Source of the DNA: Periplaneta americana
Lineage: Eukaryota > Arthropoda > Insecta > Blattodea > Blattidae
DNA length: 64,000 nucleotides
Direction: 5' to 3'
Assembly (NCBI RefSeq): GCF_040183065.1
Contig: NC_091120.1
Coordinates: forward strand, 255,501 to 319,500
Under the pieces are notes generated by a model, which made no database searches, had not been told where the DNA came from, and worked only from the letters and a program-made list of their open reading frames with translations. This document shows, piece by piece, positions 49,582 to 59,619 of the stretch. Every line of letters begins with the position of its first letter. Position 1 is the first letter of the stretch. The position numbers and the translations under genes are program-made.

Positions 49582-51612
49582 TGTAAATGAATAGCTATGA
49601 AGAGATCAGCGCATAAGTGTTCAAACTGAGCACCGAATACATGTAACAACTCTAATATTGTTGTTGCAAAGATTTATGCCGAATATGCAATTCTATTTTC
49701 GTAAACTTTTTTAAGCATCTACTTTCTGCTTCTCTGTAACTCAACTGAATGTACAGTTATGGCTGATTTCTGTGTAACTGAGGCCGGAAACACAAGGCAC
49801 CTTGGGTATACAGTGCTGCCGCACAGTCAATTGTTATCGAAGAAAATACAGAGCATGTTCATAATTACCCCAAATTTACATTTCCTCCAAATAGCCCTAC
49901 ATCATGATGCCCAGCAAGAAGAGGCTGGAAATGTTTGAAAATGGCGCAGACGATGCTGAAACTACTCACATAGTTTTAGTACCTACTCAAGTTTCAATAA
50001 TTAACACAGCAATTACATTATTAAAAGTTGTTACCGTATTAGTGTCATCAGTTACTAATTTTGGTCTTAAACTTTATTTAATAGGTCTGCTAGGTTATCT
50101 CTGTGGTAGCGCACTTGCCTCCAGACTAGATGCCTGGGCTCGATTCCCAGCAGGGTCAGAGGTTTTCATGTAAAATTTCTACCTCTGGACATGACAGTGC
50201 ACAACTTCTAATCACTAGATTGTGCACCAGTATGTCTGGGTTAAATCCCAAATCTGCCCGCAGTGCATATGAAGAGAAGGCATATGTCACTATTGACAGT
50301 GACTCATCCATCTGATGGCAGGCCTCCCGTGCTATTCGACAGGAGTAGGCTATGTGCCGGCAATGGACTTCTTCTTCTCCCTTCCTCATCTTCGTCATCA
50401 TATATATTATTTTAATGTACCGAAGTACATATGATATTTCCATGCAGATATTCTGCGTCATCATACGATGAAAGAGTAATGGAACAGAGAAAAATTCTCT
50501 CTGGTATCCAATGTGGCTTAGTGGATAAAGCATCAGCACGTAGAGCTGAAAACCTGGGTTCAAATCCTGGTGCCGGAGAGAATTTATCTCCGTTCCATTA
50601 CTCTTTCTTCGACATCATCCTTATACCTATTCCCTACATGACACATACACTCAACCTAGTACGCTACATCACTTTCCACAGATAGAATCGCTCACAATGT
50701 GGTCAACCAAAGTGGTGTGCAACTTGAAAATGGCTCACAGTCCTGCCATCTATCCGCAATATGCGGAACTCGAATCACTTAAGTGAAGTGGGTAAGCATT
50801 GGAAGCACACACACATACACACTTTGTGTAATAGAATACATGTTTTATCTTTTCAATGTATTTTTTTTTTTTGTTACTGTATTATTTATTGTAAATGTCC
50901 TTGTTTAAATGTATTTTCTCGTGTAATTTAACGTTATTAATTAGTTTAACTGCAGATTTAAAATGTTTATACATTTATACATTTCTGGTGGTGTGGAAGA
51001 GAAGGTCTGATGGCCATAACTCCACCAGAATAAGTACTGCATAGGGGAGATACACGATTTCCGTGTTTCCGTGAATACCTATAGAAGATCTGCAAGACTA
51101 CTGAGAATAGCGGAGGAGGTTTGACCTGGATCACCTTTGTACATTACATGACTGTTGTGAAAACAATCAGTTACACAGAATGATAACCTTTCAATACTAT
51201 TATTATTATTTATTGTTATTACTATTATTATTACTACTATTATATTATTATTATTTCTTTCAGTTTATATTATTGTATCATTTGTGCTAGACTACTATTG
51301 GCCAACGTCTGTCGACCAACACATTAATATTAATAATAAATAATGACATTATTATTGTTGTTGTTTTGTACTTGTTGCAGTTTGGTGAATGTGGCCGTAG
51401 GAGAGAAAGAATGGTTGAACTCTCTTGCAGCCAGGAAGTATCATGATGTGATATTTGTTGCTACAGACATCAATGTCCGTGAAACTCCACATATTAATGT
51501 CTACTCCTGGCGGAATTTAGAAGAAGCTGAATCTTCGTCGAAACTCACCTTTGTAAAAATGTTAAAAAAGAGTTACAGCCGCTTCAAGCTGGCTTTTGCT
51601 GGTGATGGCTGA
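39992..51612 (+). CDS. F-box/WD40 protein, FBXW2-like (5 exons)
   Basis: Exons 39992-40037, 42315-42447, 45270-45496, 46552-47398 and 51381-51612 join in phases 1, 2, 1, 2 with GT/AG borders. They give exactly 495 codons (494 aa). The N-terminus (MGNAGMENDTELSDS) leads to an F-box at about residues 27-66 (LLPVELHEYICSFLDGHTLG, then ASCVSKSWNR). WD40-type repeats follow: CLCVTPDAQMLAVGCHRGLI-KTW (~178-205) and GHTNNILCIHMSTEADLLAS-GAHDGTAKVW (~221-250), then weaker blades ending LLAVGDNYAMVTIWDSMAGE. F-box proteins of this type recruit substrates to SCF (Skp1-Cul1) ubiquitin ligases, and the propeller would hold the substrate. The linker WKELYAKYWP and the C-terminal EKEWLNSL...HDVIFVATDI resemble FBXW2, but with fewer clear WD repeats; orthology is not proven. 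Confidence 0.88.
40240..40640 (-). pseudogene. LINE RNase H fragment in F-box intron 1
   Basis: The minus strand encodes VVLQSIPSHIGLKGDEMANL followed by LANKQQGK. This is the end of a LINE RNase H domain (xxW(I/V)PSHxGxxGNExAD), with the first half worn. It may derive from the LINE family whose tails lie at 31988 and 32795. Confidence 0.65.
40985..41060. repeat. Polypyrimidine tract
   Basis: This is a T/C-only stretch of about 75 bases (CTCCTCCCACTCCCC-like) in F-box intron 1. It makes a spurious Gly/Arg/Glu-rich frame on the other strand. Confidence 0.8.
41131..41679 (+). mobile_element. RTE-like LINE 3' fragment in F-box intron 1, sense
   Basis: This 549-base copy of the 2140/25793 family starts in the RT C-terminal part and runs open to RDQWRAYVRAAMNLRVP and its stop, then AAAAGCCAATAAGTAAGTAA. 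AGTTTCAACCTG at 41119-41130 recurs exactly at 41680-41691, a 12-bp target duplication. This fixes both ends of the insertion and shows that the 3' end of the family is the AAGT repeat. Confidence 0.92.
42315..42447 (+). CDS. F-box/WD gene, exon 2 (F-box)
   Basis: The acceptor TGTGTTTGTTAG joins phase 1. It encodes VDDGGARLEGDGFSLLPVEL and the F-box core, ending at donor GTATGC in phase 2 after SKSWN. Confidence 0.9.
43340..43640 (-). pseudogene. hAT transposase C-terminal relic in F-box intron 2
   Basis: The minus strand reads FKYAPITLCDNKRSLSMFEL, then ILRDKRSITVQNLDKLLVF. This aligns with [20 protein letters not shown] of the transposase at 5.3 kb. The expected catalytic Glu of the ER motif is Lys here, and stops interrupt it. 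It is an old copy of the same broad hAT clade. Confidence 0.65.
43641..45269. other. F-box intron 2, remainder
   Basis: No gene or clear repeat was recognised. CCCAGGGTTGTCAATGCC near 45039 resembles a hAT-type end. Confidence 0.35.
45270..45496 (+). CDS. F-box/WD gene, exon 3
   Basis: The acceptor TATTTCTTCAG joins phase 2 as an Arg codon, completing KSWNRAISSFQGLWQKKCLE. It runs through WKELYAKYWPLVCSIKEGTA to AVAYCYGYVLA and donor GTAAGT, phase 1. Confidence 0.92.
45801..45877. repeat. (AAT)n microsatellite beside a repeat-like tail
   Basis: About 25 AAT units in F-box intron 3 are followed by GTTTTATTTTCGCTGGCAGA and GGCCATAAGGCCTTCTCTTC. That tail looks like the end of a dispersed insect repeat, but its family is not known to me. 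Confidence 0.8.
46552..47398 (+). CDS. F-box/WD gene, exon 4 (WD40 region)
   Basis: The acceptor GTAACTTAAG joins phase 1 and gives VLWKLSLHLIDVFDCPVEAE. The acceptor has a weak pyrimidine tract but is the one that keeps frame. The exon holds the WD repeats and an acidic insert (DDSQYGDIDSMEDDVVVFYK), ending at donor GTAAGC in phase 2. Confidence 0.88.
48838..49302 (+). repeat. 67-bp minisatellite, seven units, F-box intron 4
   Basis: The core AAGATCAGACTGATATTGTC recurs at 48841, 48908, 48975, 49042, 49109, 49176 and 49243, exactly 67 bases apart. Units end either AAATTGTTCCTTGAAC (type A) or AGATGTTCCTTGGAC (type B). The order is A, B, B, A, B, A, B, with the last unit shortened by 6 bases. 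Confidence 0.97.
49531..49579. repeat. (ATT)n microsatellite
   Basis: About 16 ATT units in F-box intron 4. Confidence 0.95.
50096..50400 (+). repeat. tRNA-derived SINE of a second family
   Basis: CTGTGGTAGCGCACTTGCCT (box A-like) and GGGCTCGATTCCCAG (box B) start a body of about 300 bases ending near the ATATATTATTTTAATG stretch. It is unlike the 7.5-kb SINE. Confidence 0.6.
50402..50612 (+). repeat. tRNA-like unit inside inverted arms
   Basis: A 67-base tRNA-like sequence (GTGGCTTAGTGGATAAAGCA, loop ACGTAGA, box B GGGTTCAAATCCT) at about 50511-50577 is flanked by inverted arms GAAAGAGTAATGGAAC and GTTCCATTACTCTTTC. Left of these lies an arm ATTTTAATGTACCGAAGTAC. The same modules, with two tRNA-like units, occur at 57973-58490. 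It is a repeat family, not a normal tRNA gene. Confidence 0.75.
51381..51612 (+). CDS. F-box/WD gene, exon 5 and stop
   Basis: The acceptor TACTTGTTGCAG joins phase 2 and gives GLVNVAVGEKEWLNSLAARK, YHDVIFVATDINVRE, then INVYSWRNLEEAES and the end FAGDG with TGA. The last WD-like strand matches the end of FBXW2 in layout. Confidence 0.88.
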
Positions 51613-51840
51613 AGGAATGTCTTGGTTCAGGTACTGGCATGACCTAGTCCAGTGATTTCACTTTTCTTAAAGGGCTACGTGGAATATTTAATGTTTAGGT
51701 ATAGATCAGCGGTCAGAAATCATTACTTAATACTCAAATGCTTAAGAAATAGATTTATTTTTATTTAAATTTACTTAATTACAACTTCGAAAATACTTTT
51801 TATGACACGGAATATTTATTGAGAGTAACTTCTGTTTTAT

Positions 51841-51846
51841 AATAAA
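51841..51846 (+). terminator. Candidate poly(A) signal of the F-box gene
   Basis: AATAAA lies 229 bases after the stop codon. Confidence 0.45.
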
Positions 51847-51849
51847 TTT

Positions 51850-52818
51850 GTTAACCAACATGGTTACATGTACCGGTATTTTATATTTAAATTTACCATA
51901 TTCAAAAACATCTTAATTGGACTAACGAGCATGACATTCACGGAATTATTACTAAAATGAGCCCTGAATAACACATTTCAAATTATAAGCTACCTGGGTC
52001 TAACTCAGGTAACATTGCTTTCACTTTGTCAGAAATATTATTTGTCTGTGAGAGTGTTAAAACAAAATAATTTTTTTTATAAATAGGCCTACATAGAGCA
52101 GTTTGACAGTGTAAGTTGATGAAACTTGCCTCAAAATCATTTACAGTCTTGCAAAAAAAATCAGCTTTTCACTGGATGCGAGCACAAATTCTTTTGTTTC
52201 ATTTTCCTGACAATTCTCCAGACATTTAACAAATAACTTGGGTGAACAATTTTCTGTTGAAAGAAGTAATATTTATCAGAAAAAGATATGACTTGAAGTT
52301 TTGGAAGTTTTCTACCAGGTTTATAACAATTTTATTTTTACCGTGCAGTTTTATATTTAACATGTTCAAATGACTAAACATACAGGATCTTAAAAATGCC
52401 TCTTTCAGCATAAAGTCTTCAAAATTGAAGATAATAATATGCTCTAATGTTCTCATTATTTTGTTTAAAAAATATTACATTTCAATTTTTAAGTTGCATT
52501 ATTTCTTTCTCTTTGCTTAGCCATGTTAAATCATTGTGTAACAAAACATTATCAAAGGCTCCCTAGCAACAAGTAATGCTCCACACAGTTCCGCGATTTT
52601 CTCCACAGTCAAGTTTAGTTTGCCACTCAAAACAGTTTGATGGGCAATTGGGCTATATGTTTTGATTAATGGCTTTTAACCTTAGCTTTTCCCATCATCG
52701 AAAGAGCCATAAATAAATTTTCTGCAAATCAAGTTAGTTAATGTCCAGGAAGTCACATACCTACTTATTAAAAATGTTTCTTCGGCATTGGTAGCAAACA
52801 CTAAAATTCTATAAATAT
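51850..52818. other. AT-rich spacer, no gene seen
   Basis: No coding motif was recognised. Confidence 0.4.
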
Positions 52819-52819
<1 letters not shown>

Positions 52820-52850
<31 letters not shown>

Positions 52851-53095
52851 ATTCCAGGCACGAAATTAGGCCATTGTTAGCCTGTTTCGGTTCCAGCTAT
52901 ACAGGATGCAATAGACGTTTCTGTGGACTTCCAGGTCGTCGTCGTCCTTGAGGATGGTATTTTAGCATTTCTTGGGGTGTCCGGCCAGCTTCCATACGAG
53001 AAATGTGTTCAAGCCATCTATTTCTGTATTCTGTAATTTTTTCTTCTAATGTTTGCATGTTGAGTTCCTGCAGTATATCCTCACTGACAGAAAAC
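52820..53095 (-). mobile_element. LINE 3' end with (ATG)n tail
   Basis: The minus strand encodes EDILQELNMQTLEEKITEYR, then NRWLEHISRMEAGRTPQEML and PQGRRRPGSPQKR. This is the C-terminus of an RTE/BovB-like LINE protein. An (ATG)n tail of about nine units follows (CAT units at 52823-52850). Confidence 0.75.
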
Positions 53096-53099
53096 GAAC

Positions 53100-54639
53100 A
53101 AATACTGAAAGTTGAGTTATCAATAGCAACAGACATGAATTTATATTTCTTAAATTACTTGTCAAATTTTGAAAATATATTTATTCAGCTGTTCAACTTG
53201 TTGCTTGCAGTATTGTTGCAATGAAAGATTTGCTTAAATAATTGAAAATAGCCTTTTGAGATGTATCCTGCCTATAAGAACTGACTGAATTAGAAATGAA
53301 GACAGACAAAAATTCAACATATCCAATCTTGTAGATGAAATAAAGAAATACCAATAAATGGAGCATGTTGAAGGAATGAACGACAAATTCCGCAAACAAC
53401 TTTACAGTTACAGAACTGTGAGGACGTGAGGCAAAGGTCGTCAGGTTTAGATTCTTGAAGATTAATCCTGGAGTTGATATAGTCTTCCTCTGACATCATC
53501 AGAAAGCTGTTCCACAAAGCAAACATGCAATCTTCAGAATCAGAGCATGGTTTGTCATGTTGTGTTAGTCCAGGTTAGTTCATTGTGATGTATTTTTATG
53601 CATAACAGAGGACGATCTGCAGTAGTTTGCACATAAATGGACAGATGGCGATGTTGTAAACATGCCGCCTAATGCGGTATTTTTCTCGAACGACCACAGT
53701 AAACATAATGGAAGAGCATCTTTTTTCAGTGTTAAAAAGAATAAATACTTACTTACCTGTGCATTAGTTTTTTTAACTCTTCTTTAACCCATGTTACATC
53801 TCTGTTTCTGTGTAACTGGTTACTAGACTGATTCGTAAATTCAGCATTACTCAGTATTGTGGTACTGACGTCACAAATTTGTTGCTTGTGATTGGTTTGT
53901 AACTTCAACAGTCACACTGAAATTTTAGCAGACCAATTGTCATGTATATTGTGGAAGAATGCAGCTCACGCCTTCTGGTGGGATGAGTAATTATTAACTA
54001 TTGGATATTCGTCGGAAAGCTTTCCAAAGAAAATGAATGTCACAGTTCTGAAATAGTGGAATAATGACGTAAGAAAGGAAACCACTTTCTTTTTTGTGGC
54101 ACGTTAAGCACGCCAGTTGAGATTTTGCTGAAGTCTGGTTTCTGTGACCCATCTCAGGGCATAGTGTCCTCTAAGAACATTATGCAAGTAAAATGTACTT
54201 GGAAAAAATATTTCGCCTAATGTATTTTTGGAAATGACATCTGAAAGATGTTTGCTCCACGGGAATCGTTGATCTGGTCTCTTAAAAATTGACGAGTAAT
54301 ACAGATTTATTACAGCAGTGTGGCCTCTTCAACTTCTAGCATAGTAATGAAATACTTTGTGAATGCAGTTTTCAAAATGAAAAATCTTACGGACAGTAAT
54401 AAGACAGAACTTTTATGTGACAGATTTTACATCTTTCTCTCTCTGTCAAAGATTTTTTTATTTTCATTGGCAGTAAACACACAAAGAAGGGATGGGACCA
54501 CGTGAACTCTTTAATTCAGTACGACTTGACGAATTAACAACTGTACTGAAGTTTCTTTAGTTGTGCCATTTGTAAGAAGTGTTGGAAGTACTTAGAGGTC
54601 ATTGATTTGAAAGTGACCTGTACCAGTGAATGTAATGTT
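53100..54639. other. Spacer, no supported gene
   Basis: Only short frames without recognisable motifs were seen. Confidence 0.4.
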
Positions 54640-54835
54640 CTTGTAGGGAAGAATGCTGATCCAGGACTGTTCTTGGATATAAGTTTGATTCCTGCTTGGA
54701 CTGATCAACTGGTTGGGTTTTTTCCGAAGTTTTATCCAACAATAAGGCAAATGTCAGGTAATCTATGGCGAATCCTCGGCCTCATCTCACTATCACCAAT
54801 TCCTAATAATTGATACAGCATCGATAAGTAAGCAA
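54640..54835 (+). repeat. Old SINE relic
   Basis: TGGCGAATCCTCGGCCTCAT and TTGATACAGCATCGATAAGT match the second SINE subfamily seen in reverse at 17762-17998. The tRNA-like head is heavily worn. Confidence 0.6.
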
Positions 54836-55363
54836 CTGAAAATGCTTAGCTGCTGTAGACACTTATCAGTATTTAAACTTGAAATGGAAGCTTTAAAAAG
54901 AAGCTCATCAGTCAATGTAAGTGATTAAGGAAGCCTCGTCACAGGAGAGGCAGTCACTGTGCAGAGCTTTAGTCCTTGTTTGATTTTCAGTGTAATAAAA
55001 TAGTGACCGAGTTAATGTGCAGTTGTTAAGCTAGTTTGTTGTTGACATGTGAGATGGATATCTTTCATACATTGTTTTAGACTTGTGTCATTGACAGAAT
55101 TTGTACTTGTACAAACAAATGTTTTATATTTTTGGACTTATATATGCAATTATATTGCAAAATATGTATCAATATAAATTCTTGAATCTCTCTAGGCTTA
55201 TTTTTCTTTCTCCATCTTCCTTATTCTGGAAATGTTGTGAAGTACGTCTTCCATCCTCTGAGGACTTGGCTTAAATATGTTTATTGGGGCTTTAAGGGGG
55301 ATTGCTGCAGTCCTGCATAGGAGTACTTGCCTGTGCTTGAGGTACTGTGACATAAAGCCTGTT

Positions 55364-55604
55364 ATATCTGTAGTGCTCGGAAAAGTGGCACAAGTCAAAA
55401 ATGTTAATTTTACAAAAGAAGGAAAAAAAACTGTCTTTACACTGGTTTATTCGATTTGATTTTCTTCTGTATGAATTATTGTAATGGGAGAAATACTTAC
55501 ATCTCTTTTCCCAAGCGAGCAGATGTTCCGTAAGTTGTCAATAAATTAATAAAAAATGTTTGTGGAAACTGACTTATGCCACTTTTCCCAGCACTGCAGA
55601 TATT
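55364..55604. mobile_element. MITE with AGTGCTxGGAAAAGTGGCA ends
   Basis: The left arm reads ATATCTGTAGTGCTCGGAAA and then AGTGGCACAAGTCA. The right arm is its reverse complement over about 36 bases with three to four mismatches. There is no coding capacity. The duplication length cannot be read because the inverted match runs to the edge. Confidence 0.7.
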
Positions 55605-55799
55605 AAATGAAGCAACTTACAGACTGTGGACTGGAAAATCTAGTTCAGAGAATGGGAGCATCTGCACTGGGTAATGATGTAACAGTTCTTGCAGAAAACG
55701 CATCTAAAGATGGTATATGAAAGAAGCAGTGTCATCAGTAGAAGTGAATCACCATAGTCTCCACCCATAGAGTCATAACCATTAGTCACCTCACCTAAG

Positions 55800-56050
55800 A
55801 GCCAATTGATTAGTATCTGAAATTGAGACATGCATCCTGCCTAAGATTTTTCCGTTGTTTTCCTAAGGTGCTAAGACAAATGTCGGGATGAGCCCTAAGA
55901 GAAATGGGCCACGGACCTGCATGCCCTTCCCACATAAATTCTCGACATAGATGCCCTGGTTCAGCTTCCATATATTACCCTGTTACATGAGCGAGGGTAC
56001 TTAACTCTATTCGCTGAACCTTTCCCTGTGCAGACTTAACAGCCCCCAGC
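55800..56050. repeat. SINE-tail-like relic (tentative)
   Basis: TTTTCCTAAGGTGCTAAGAC, then AAATGTCGGGATGAGCCCTA and AGAAATGGGCCACGGACC resemble the tails of arthropod SINE-like repeats. No box A or B was found. Confidence 0.35.
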
Positions 56051-56398
56051 ATTTCTTCTTCTGAGCTGCAGTCAGCTCCTCCCCTCCTCTCCCCTCCCCG
56101 TATGTGGTAACTAAGAGGTTATGTCCATTTTCGGCTTTTCCCCTTCAACATTTTTAGAGCTCTTTCAGTGGAACAGCGAAATCCGAAGTGAGACAAGTGG
56201 TTAACAGGCTTGGATCTCACATATTCAGTTCCTCTCAACCCCGAACTCCCTTTTGAAGGACGCGTTTTTGTGTACCCTTTAAAATTTCTCCTTCTATTTC
56301 CCCTCTCATTCAGTTAAAAATGTCAGTAGAAGTAACTTTATAGATCATGTAATTTCAGAAACATTTTTCAGCGAGTATGGTTTGGAGTAATTATACAC

Positions 56399-57269
56399 CA
56401 GTGGCAGCCGGTGGTTTGAAAATATGGTGGTGCACAATGGATATTGAAGAGGAGTTAAACATACTTTACTTTAAAGTTTAAAACCGTGTATACCTGAGGG
56501 GGTATACACATAAAGCTTATTTATATGCAATTTTTATAAGTAAAATGAATAAATACAAGCATAAGTTATTTATACAGAAAGTCCGAAAGTGGACGGGGTT
56601 GTGGGCGGAGCTCTCTATATTGCCATTTACCCTCATGAAAAACATTTGAGCACAGAATCGTCATCAGAATGCTACCAAGTACCAAGTGCAACGTTTTCGT
56701 TCATAAAATTCAAAGCGGGCTTTCGTAGGCTGTTGGGAGATAGCAGCACTTATTGTCAGAACGACAACTATTACAACTTTAAAGCAGAATACAAGCTCCT
56801 TTATGTATTGTGCCGTTTGTGTGCATGCACATCGAGGAAGTAATATGCGACTGTTCGTTGCACAAGCCGAATGAATACATTTTTCATGCTTATTACTTCG
56901 GACAAATGTCTAGTTGAAACAGATACTTTCCCAGTGAATTTAGTTTCTTCTGCCCTGATGTTGGTGTCCATGTCAGGGAGTGCGACAAACCGTTCTCAAT
57001 GAGGAAAGCAGTAGACCACGCCTCTAACCCCCTGTACCCGCACTAGCTGAACATCTCTATAAACTACCTTCCGTAGGTTTTCAACATCTTTGCAAACCAA
57101 GAGGCTCGAAGGCTCCTGCAGATGTACAAAACAAGACGCCAGTTGGAGATGGTCATGAATGAAATTTGTAAAAAACTATATTTATATTTTTAATAGTAAC
57201 AAAGCCGGGAGATTAGGAACATTACTGGGGGGTGTACAAACCTGCAACCCCCTTGAGAAGTCGCCACTG
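56399..57269. mobile_element. Non-autonomous hAT element
   Basis: The outer ends CAGTGGCAGCCGGTGG and, reversed, CAGTGGCGACTTCTCA share CAGTGGC. A perfect 8-base duplication TTATACAC flanks them (56391-56398 and 57270-57277). The 8-bp duplication and CAGTGGCGxC end are hAT hallmarks. The 871-base interior shows no transposase motif. Confidence 0.85.
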
Positions 57270-57277
57270 TTATACAC

Positions 57278-57972
57278 TCAAAACTCTTTCTCCCTGAAAA
57301 CCATGGTTATACTGCAAAATTAAATGTTAAATATGTCTGTTTTATATTACATACTAAAGATTTTCCAAGCCAACGTCAACACTGAAATTACCAGTATACA
57401 AACTAGACAGCTCATTATAAATTTACAGCAGCGGAATATAATTTACATTTATTGTAGTGTTGTAATGTTAGTGAAATTTTGTTGAATTATGGTAGAATTT
57501 TCTTTGGTTTTTCTCTGGATTGCTACGCTGACATATGTTTCACTTTTCCTCCTCTTCATGTTGTTTTTAACACTTTTATCTTCATTCACATTTTCCTTTC
57601 TATCCAGAGACTCGTCTTGCATTTTGATATGCACCACATTTCCACATTGCATGAATGCATAACAACGAACTTGCTGAAATGAAAGGGAGAAACTGTGAAC
57701 CAATACCTACGATTGAAATGAATGTGATGTGTTTAATTGTATTTGTATGTTTGGAATAATTGCAGATGGGTACTGCCTAAATATATAGTTGGGGTTATAC
57801 AAAATCATTTGTAAATGGTAATACATTCCTGCTATATGAATTTCTGAAATTACCATTGTGGGAAAGAACTACAACGTGACCAGTGAATGTGGTTGTACGA
57901 AACATAGCGGACAATGTCAAGAAGATAAGAATGCTTAACAAAACATGTTTTACTACATATATATTATTTTTT
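57278..57972. other. Spacer, no gene seen
   Basis: No coding motif or repeat end was recognised. Confidence 0.4.
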
Positions 57973-58490
57973 ATATATTATTTTAATGTACCGAAGTACA
58001 TATGATATTTCCATGCAGATATTCTGTGTCATACGATGAAAGAGTAATGGAACGGAGAAAAACTCTCTCCGGCGCCGGGATTTGAACCCGGGTTTTCAGC
58101 TCTACGTGCTGATGCTTTATCCATTAAGCCACACCAGATATGTACTTCGGTACATTAAAATAATATATATGATATGCGTAAATCACTTCGTGATTTAAGA
58201 CGGCGCTTATTCCGTCGGATCCCGGCCAACTAGTCACTCATAACGAGTGCACCTCAGCACATGTGTGGACTTCGGTCCTATGTTCATAGACATCTATGAC
58301 GTAGTGCAGAGGGCGGCCACTAGAGGGAACCCAAGAGTTGGAGCTTAATCTGAGACGATTCTGTCCGACGCCGGGGTGGTATCCGGTGTGGCTTAGTGGA
58401 TAAAGCATCAGCACGTAGAGCTGAAAACCCGCGTTCAAATCCCGGCGCCGGAGAGAGTTTTTCTTCGTTCCATTACTCTTTCATCGTATG
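57973..58490. repeat. Foldback element with two opposed tRNA-like units
   Basis: Arms 58030-58140 and 58379-58490 are inverted copies of about 110 bases, each with the tRNA-like unit (box A GTGGCTTAGTGG, box B GTTCAAATCCCGG) and the outer word GAAAGAGTAATGGAACGGAG. A second inverted pair, ATTATTTTAATGTACCGAAG at 57973-58003 and its reverse at 58138-58167, overlaps the first. The central 240 bases have small hairpins (AAATCACTTCGTGATTT at about 58191). The acceptor-like stem CCGGTGT/GCGCCGG pairs with two G-U pairs, and the loop ACGTAGA places GTA at the anticodon. Confidence 0.85.
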
Positions 58491-59619
58491 TTTTACTACG
58501 TTAAAAAACGAATTCTTACAGCAAAATGTCCAGTTACATGGCGAAGACAAAAAAAATTGCAAACATTGAGAAAGTAACTGCAAGGGATCCCCTGACAGTC
58601 TCCAAATTATGCCTTGGACCCAGATTGTGCTGCAGCAGTTGATGTTCACGCAGTTTGTATAGTCATAGATGCACCAATGAAGTACAGTTATAACCAAACA
58701 GCTTTGTTCACTTGTGGATATCCTAGTTACATTCGAGTAGAGAATGCGCAGGGTAAAGTAGAATTTTGCCTCGCACCTTTATATTCGGAGGTTCTAAAAT
58801 TGTGATTATTTTACTTCCTTCCTGAAGGTTGGAACCCACACTATTACAACACATTTTAATACTTAATGTGACAGTGTCACTGTTGTACTTCATTTTGTGC
58901 AATGAGGAACAGAACCTTTGTGTAGTCCATCGACAAATGGGAGAATCGTACCAGACTTTTTATTGAAGTACAGATTAGTAGAGTTGAAGACAATGTTGAG
59001 CCACAAATCAAATAAAAATGCTGTGTTCAGTGTGGCGGATATTGTATGTTGTAGTTGGATATGGTACTACTGCTATTGATCCAGGTTTTGTAGTTGCTAG
59101 GATTGTAATTAATTATTTGAACTGTACCAGGATGCCAATGCTTAAGAGTCATTCTACAAAAATTGTGCCTTATCCAGTACTGTTACATATTTATTTAAGA
59201 AGTCTATAAAAATTGTTCTTCCATTGGTTCAGAATAGCAATACAAACTAAGGAAGACCTGCAGTAGTATTCTTTGCAGTTTCACTTTTATTTCAATGTAA
59301 TTTTTAATCAAAGTGAAGATATGTACACCTCTGTTACATGTCACGTGCTTTCCCTCAGAAGCCTTGCTAATTATTGCTTAAACTTATAATTCAGTCACAT
59401 CGGTGGTGATCTTCCAGTTCCCTCCTGTGTAATGTGTATACGGTATATGTCCATGGCAATTGCAGATATTACCTACAAATAATTTAATAACCGGTTCATC
59501 AGAACTGTGGAACTGGCCGAATATCACCACTGAGTCACATATTTCTTATATTAAATGGTAAACTGCAGTTTGGCATAATAAATTATGAGAAAAAAGTTAA
59601 TTTAAACATAAGCACTTGG
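58491..59619. other. Spacer, no supported gene
   Basis: Short frames only; no motifs. Confidence 0.4.

Noticed and set aside
50511-50577. Functional tRNA-Tyr gene
   Set aside because: The stem and anticodon are only approximately tRNA-like, there is no Tyr-type intron, and the unit recurs within inverted-repeat elements.
55198-55398. 66-codon minus-strand frame overlapping a MITE end
   Set aside because: It runs across the inverted end of the MITE and shows no domain.
56589-56843. 84-codon frame inside the hAT derivative
   Set aside because: It has no hAT motif, and the length is not remarkable for this region.
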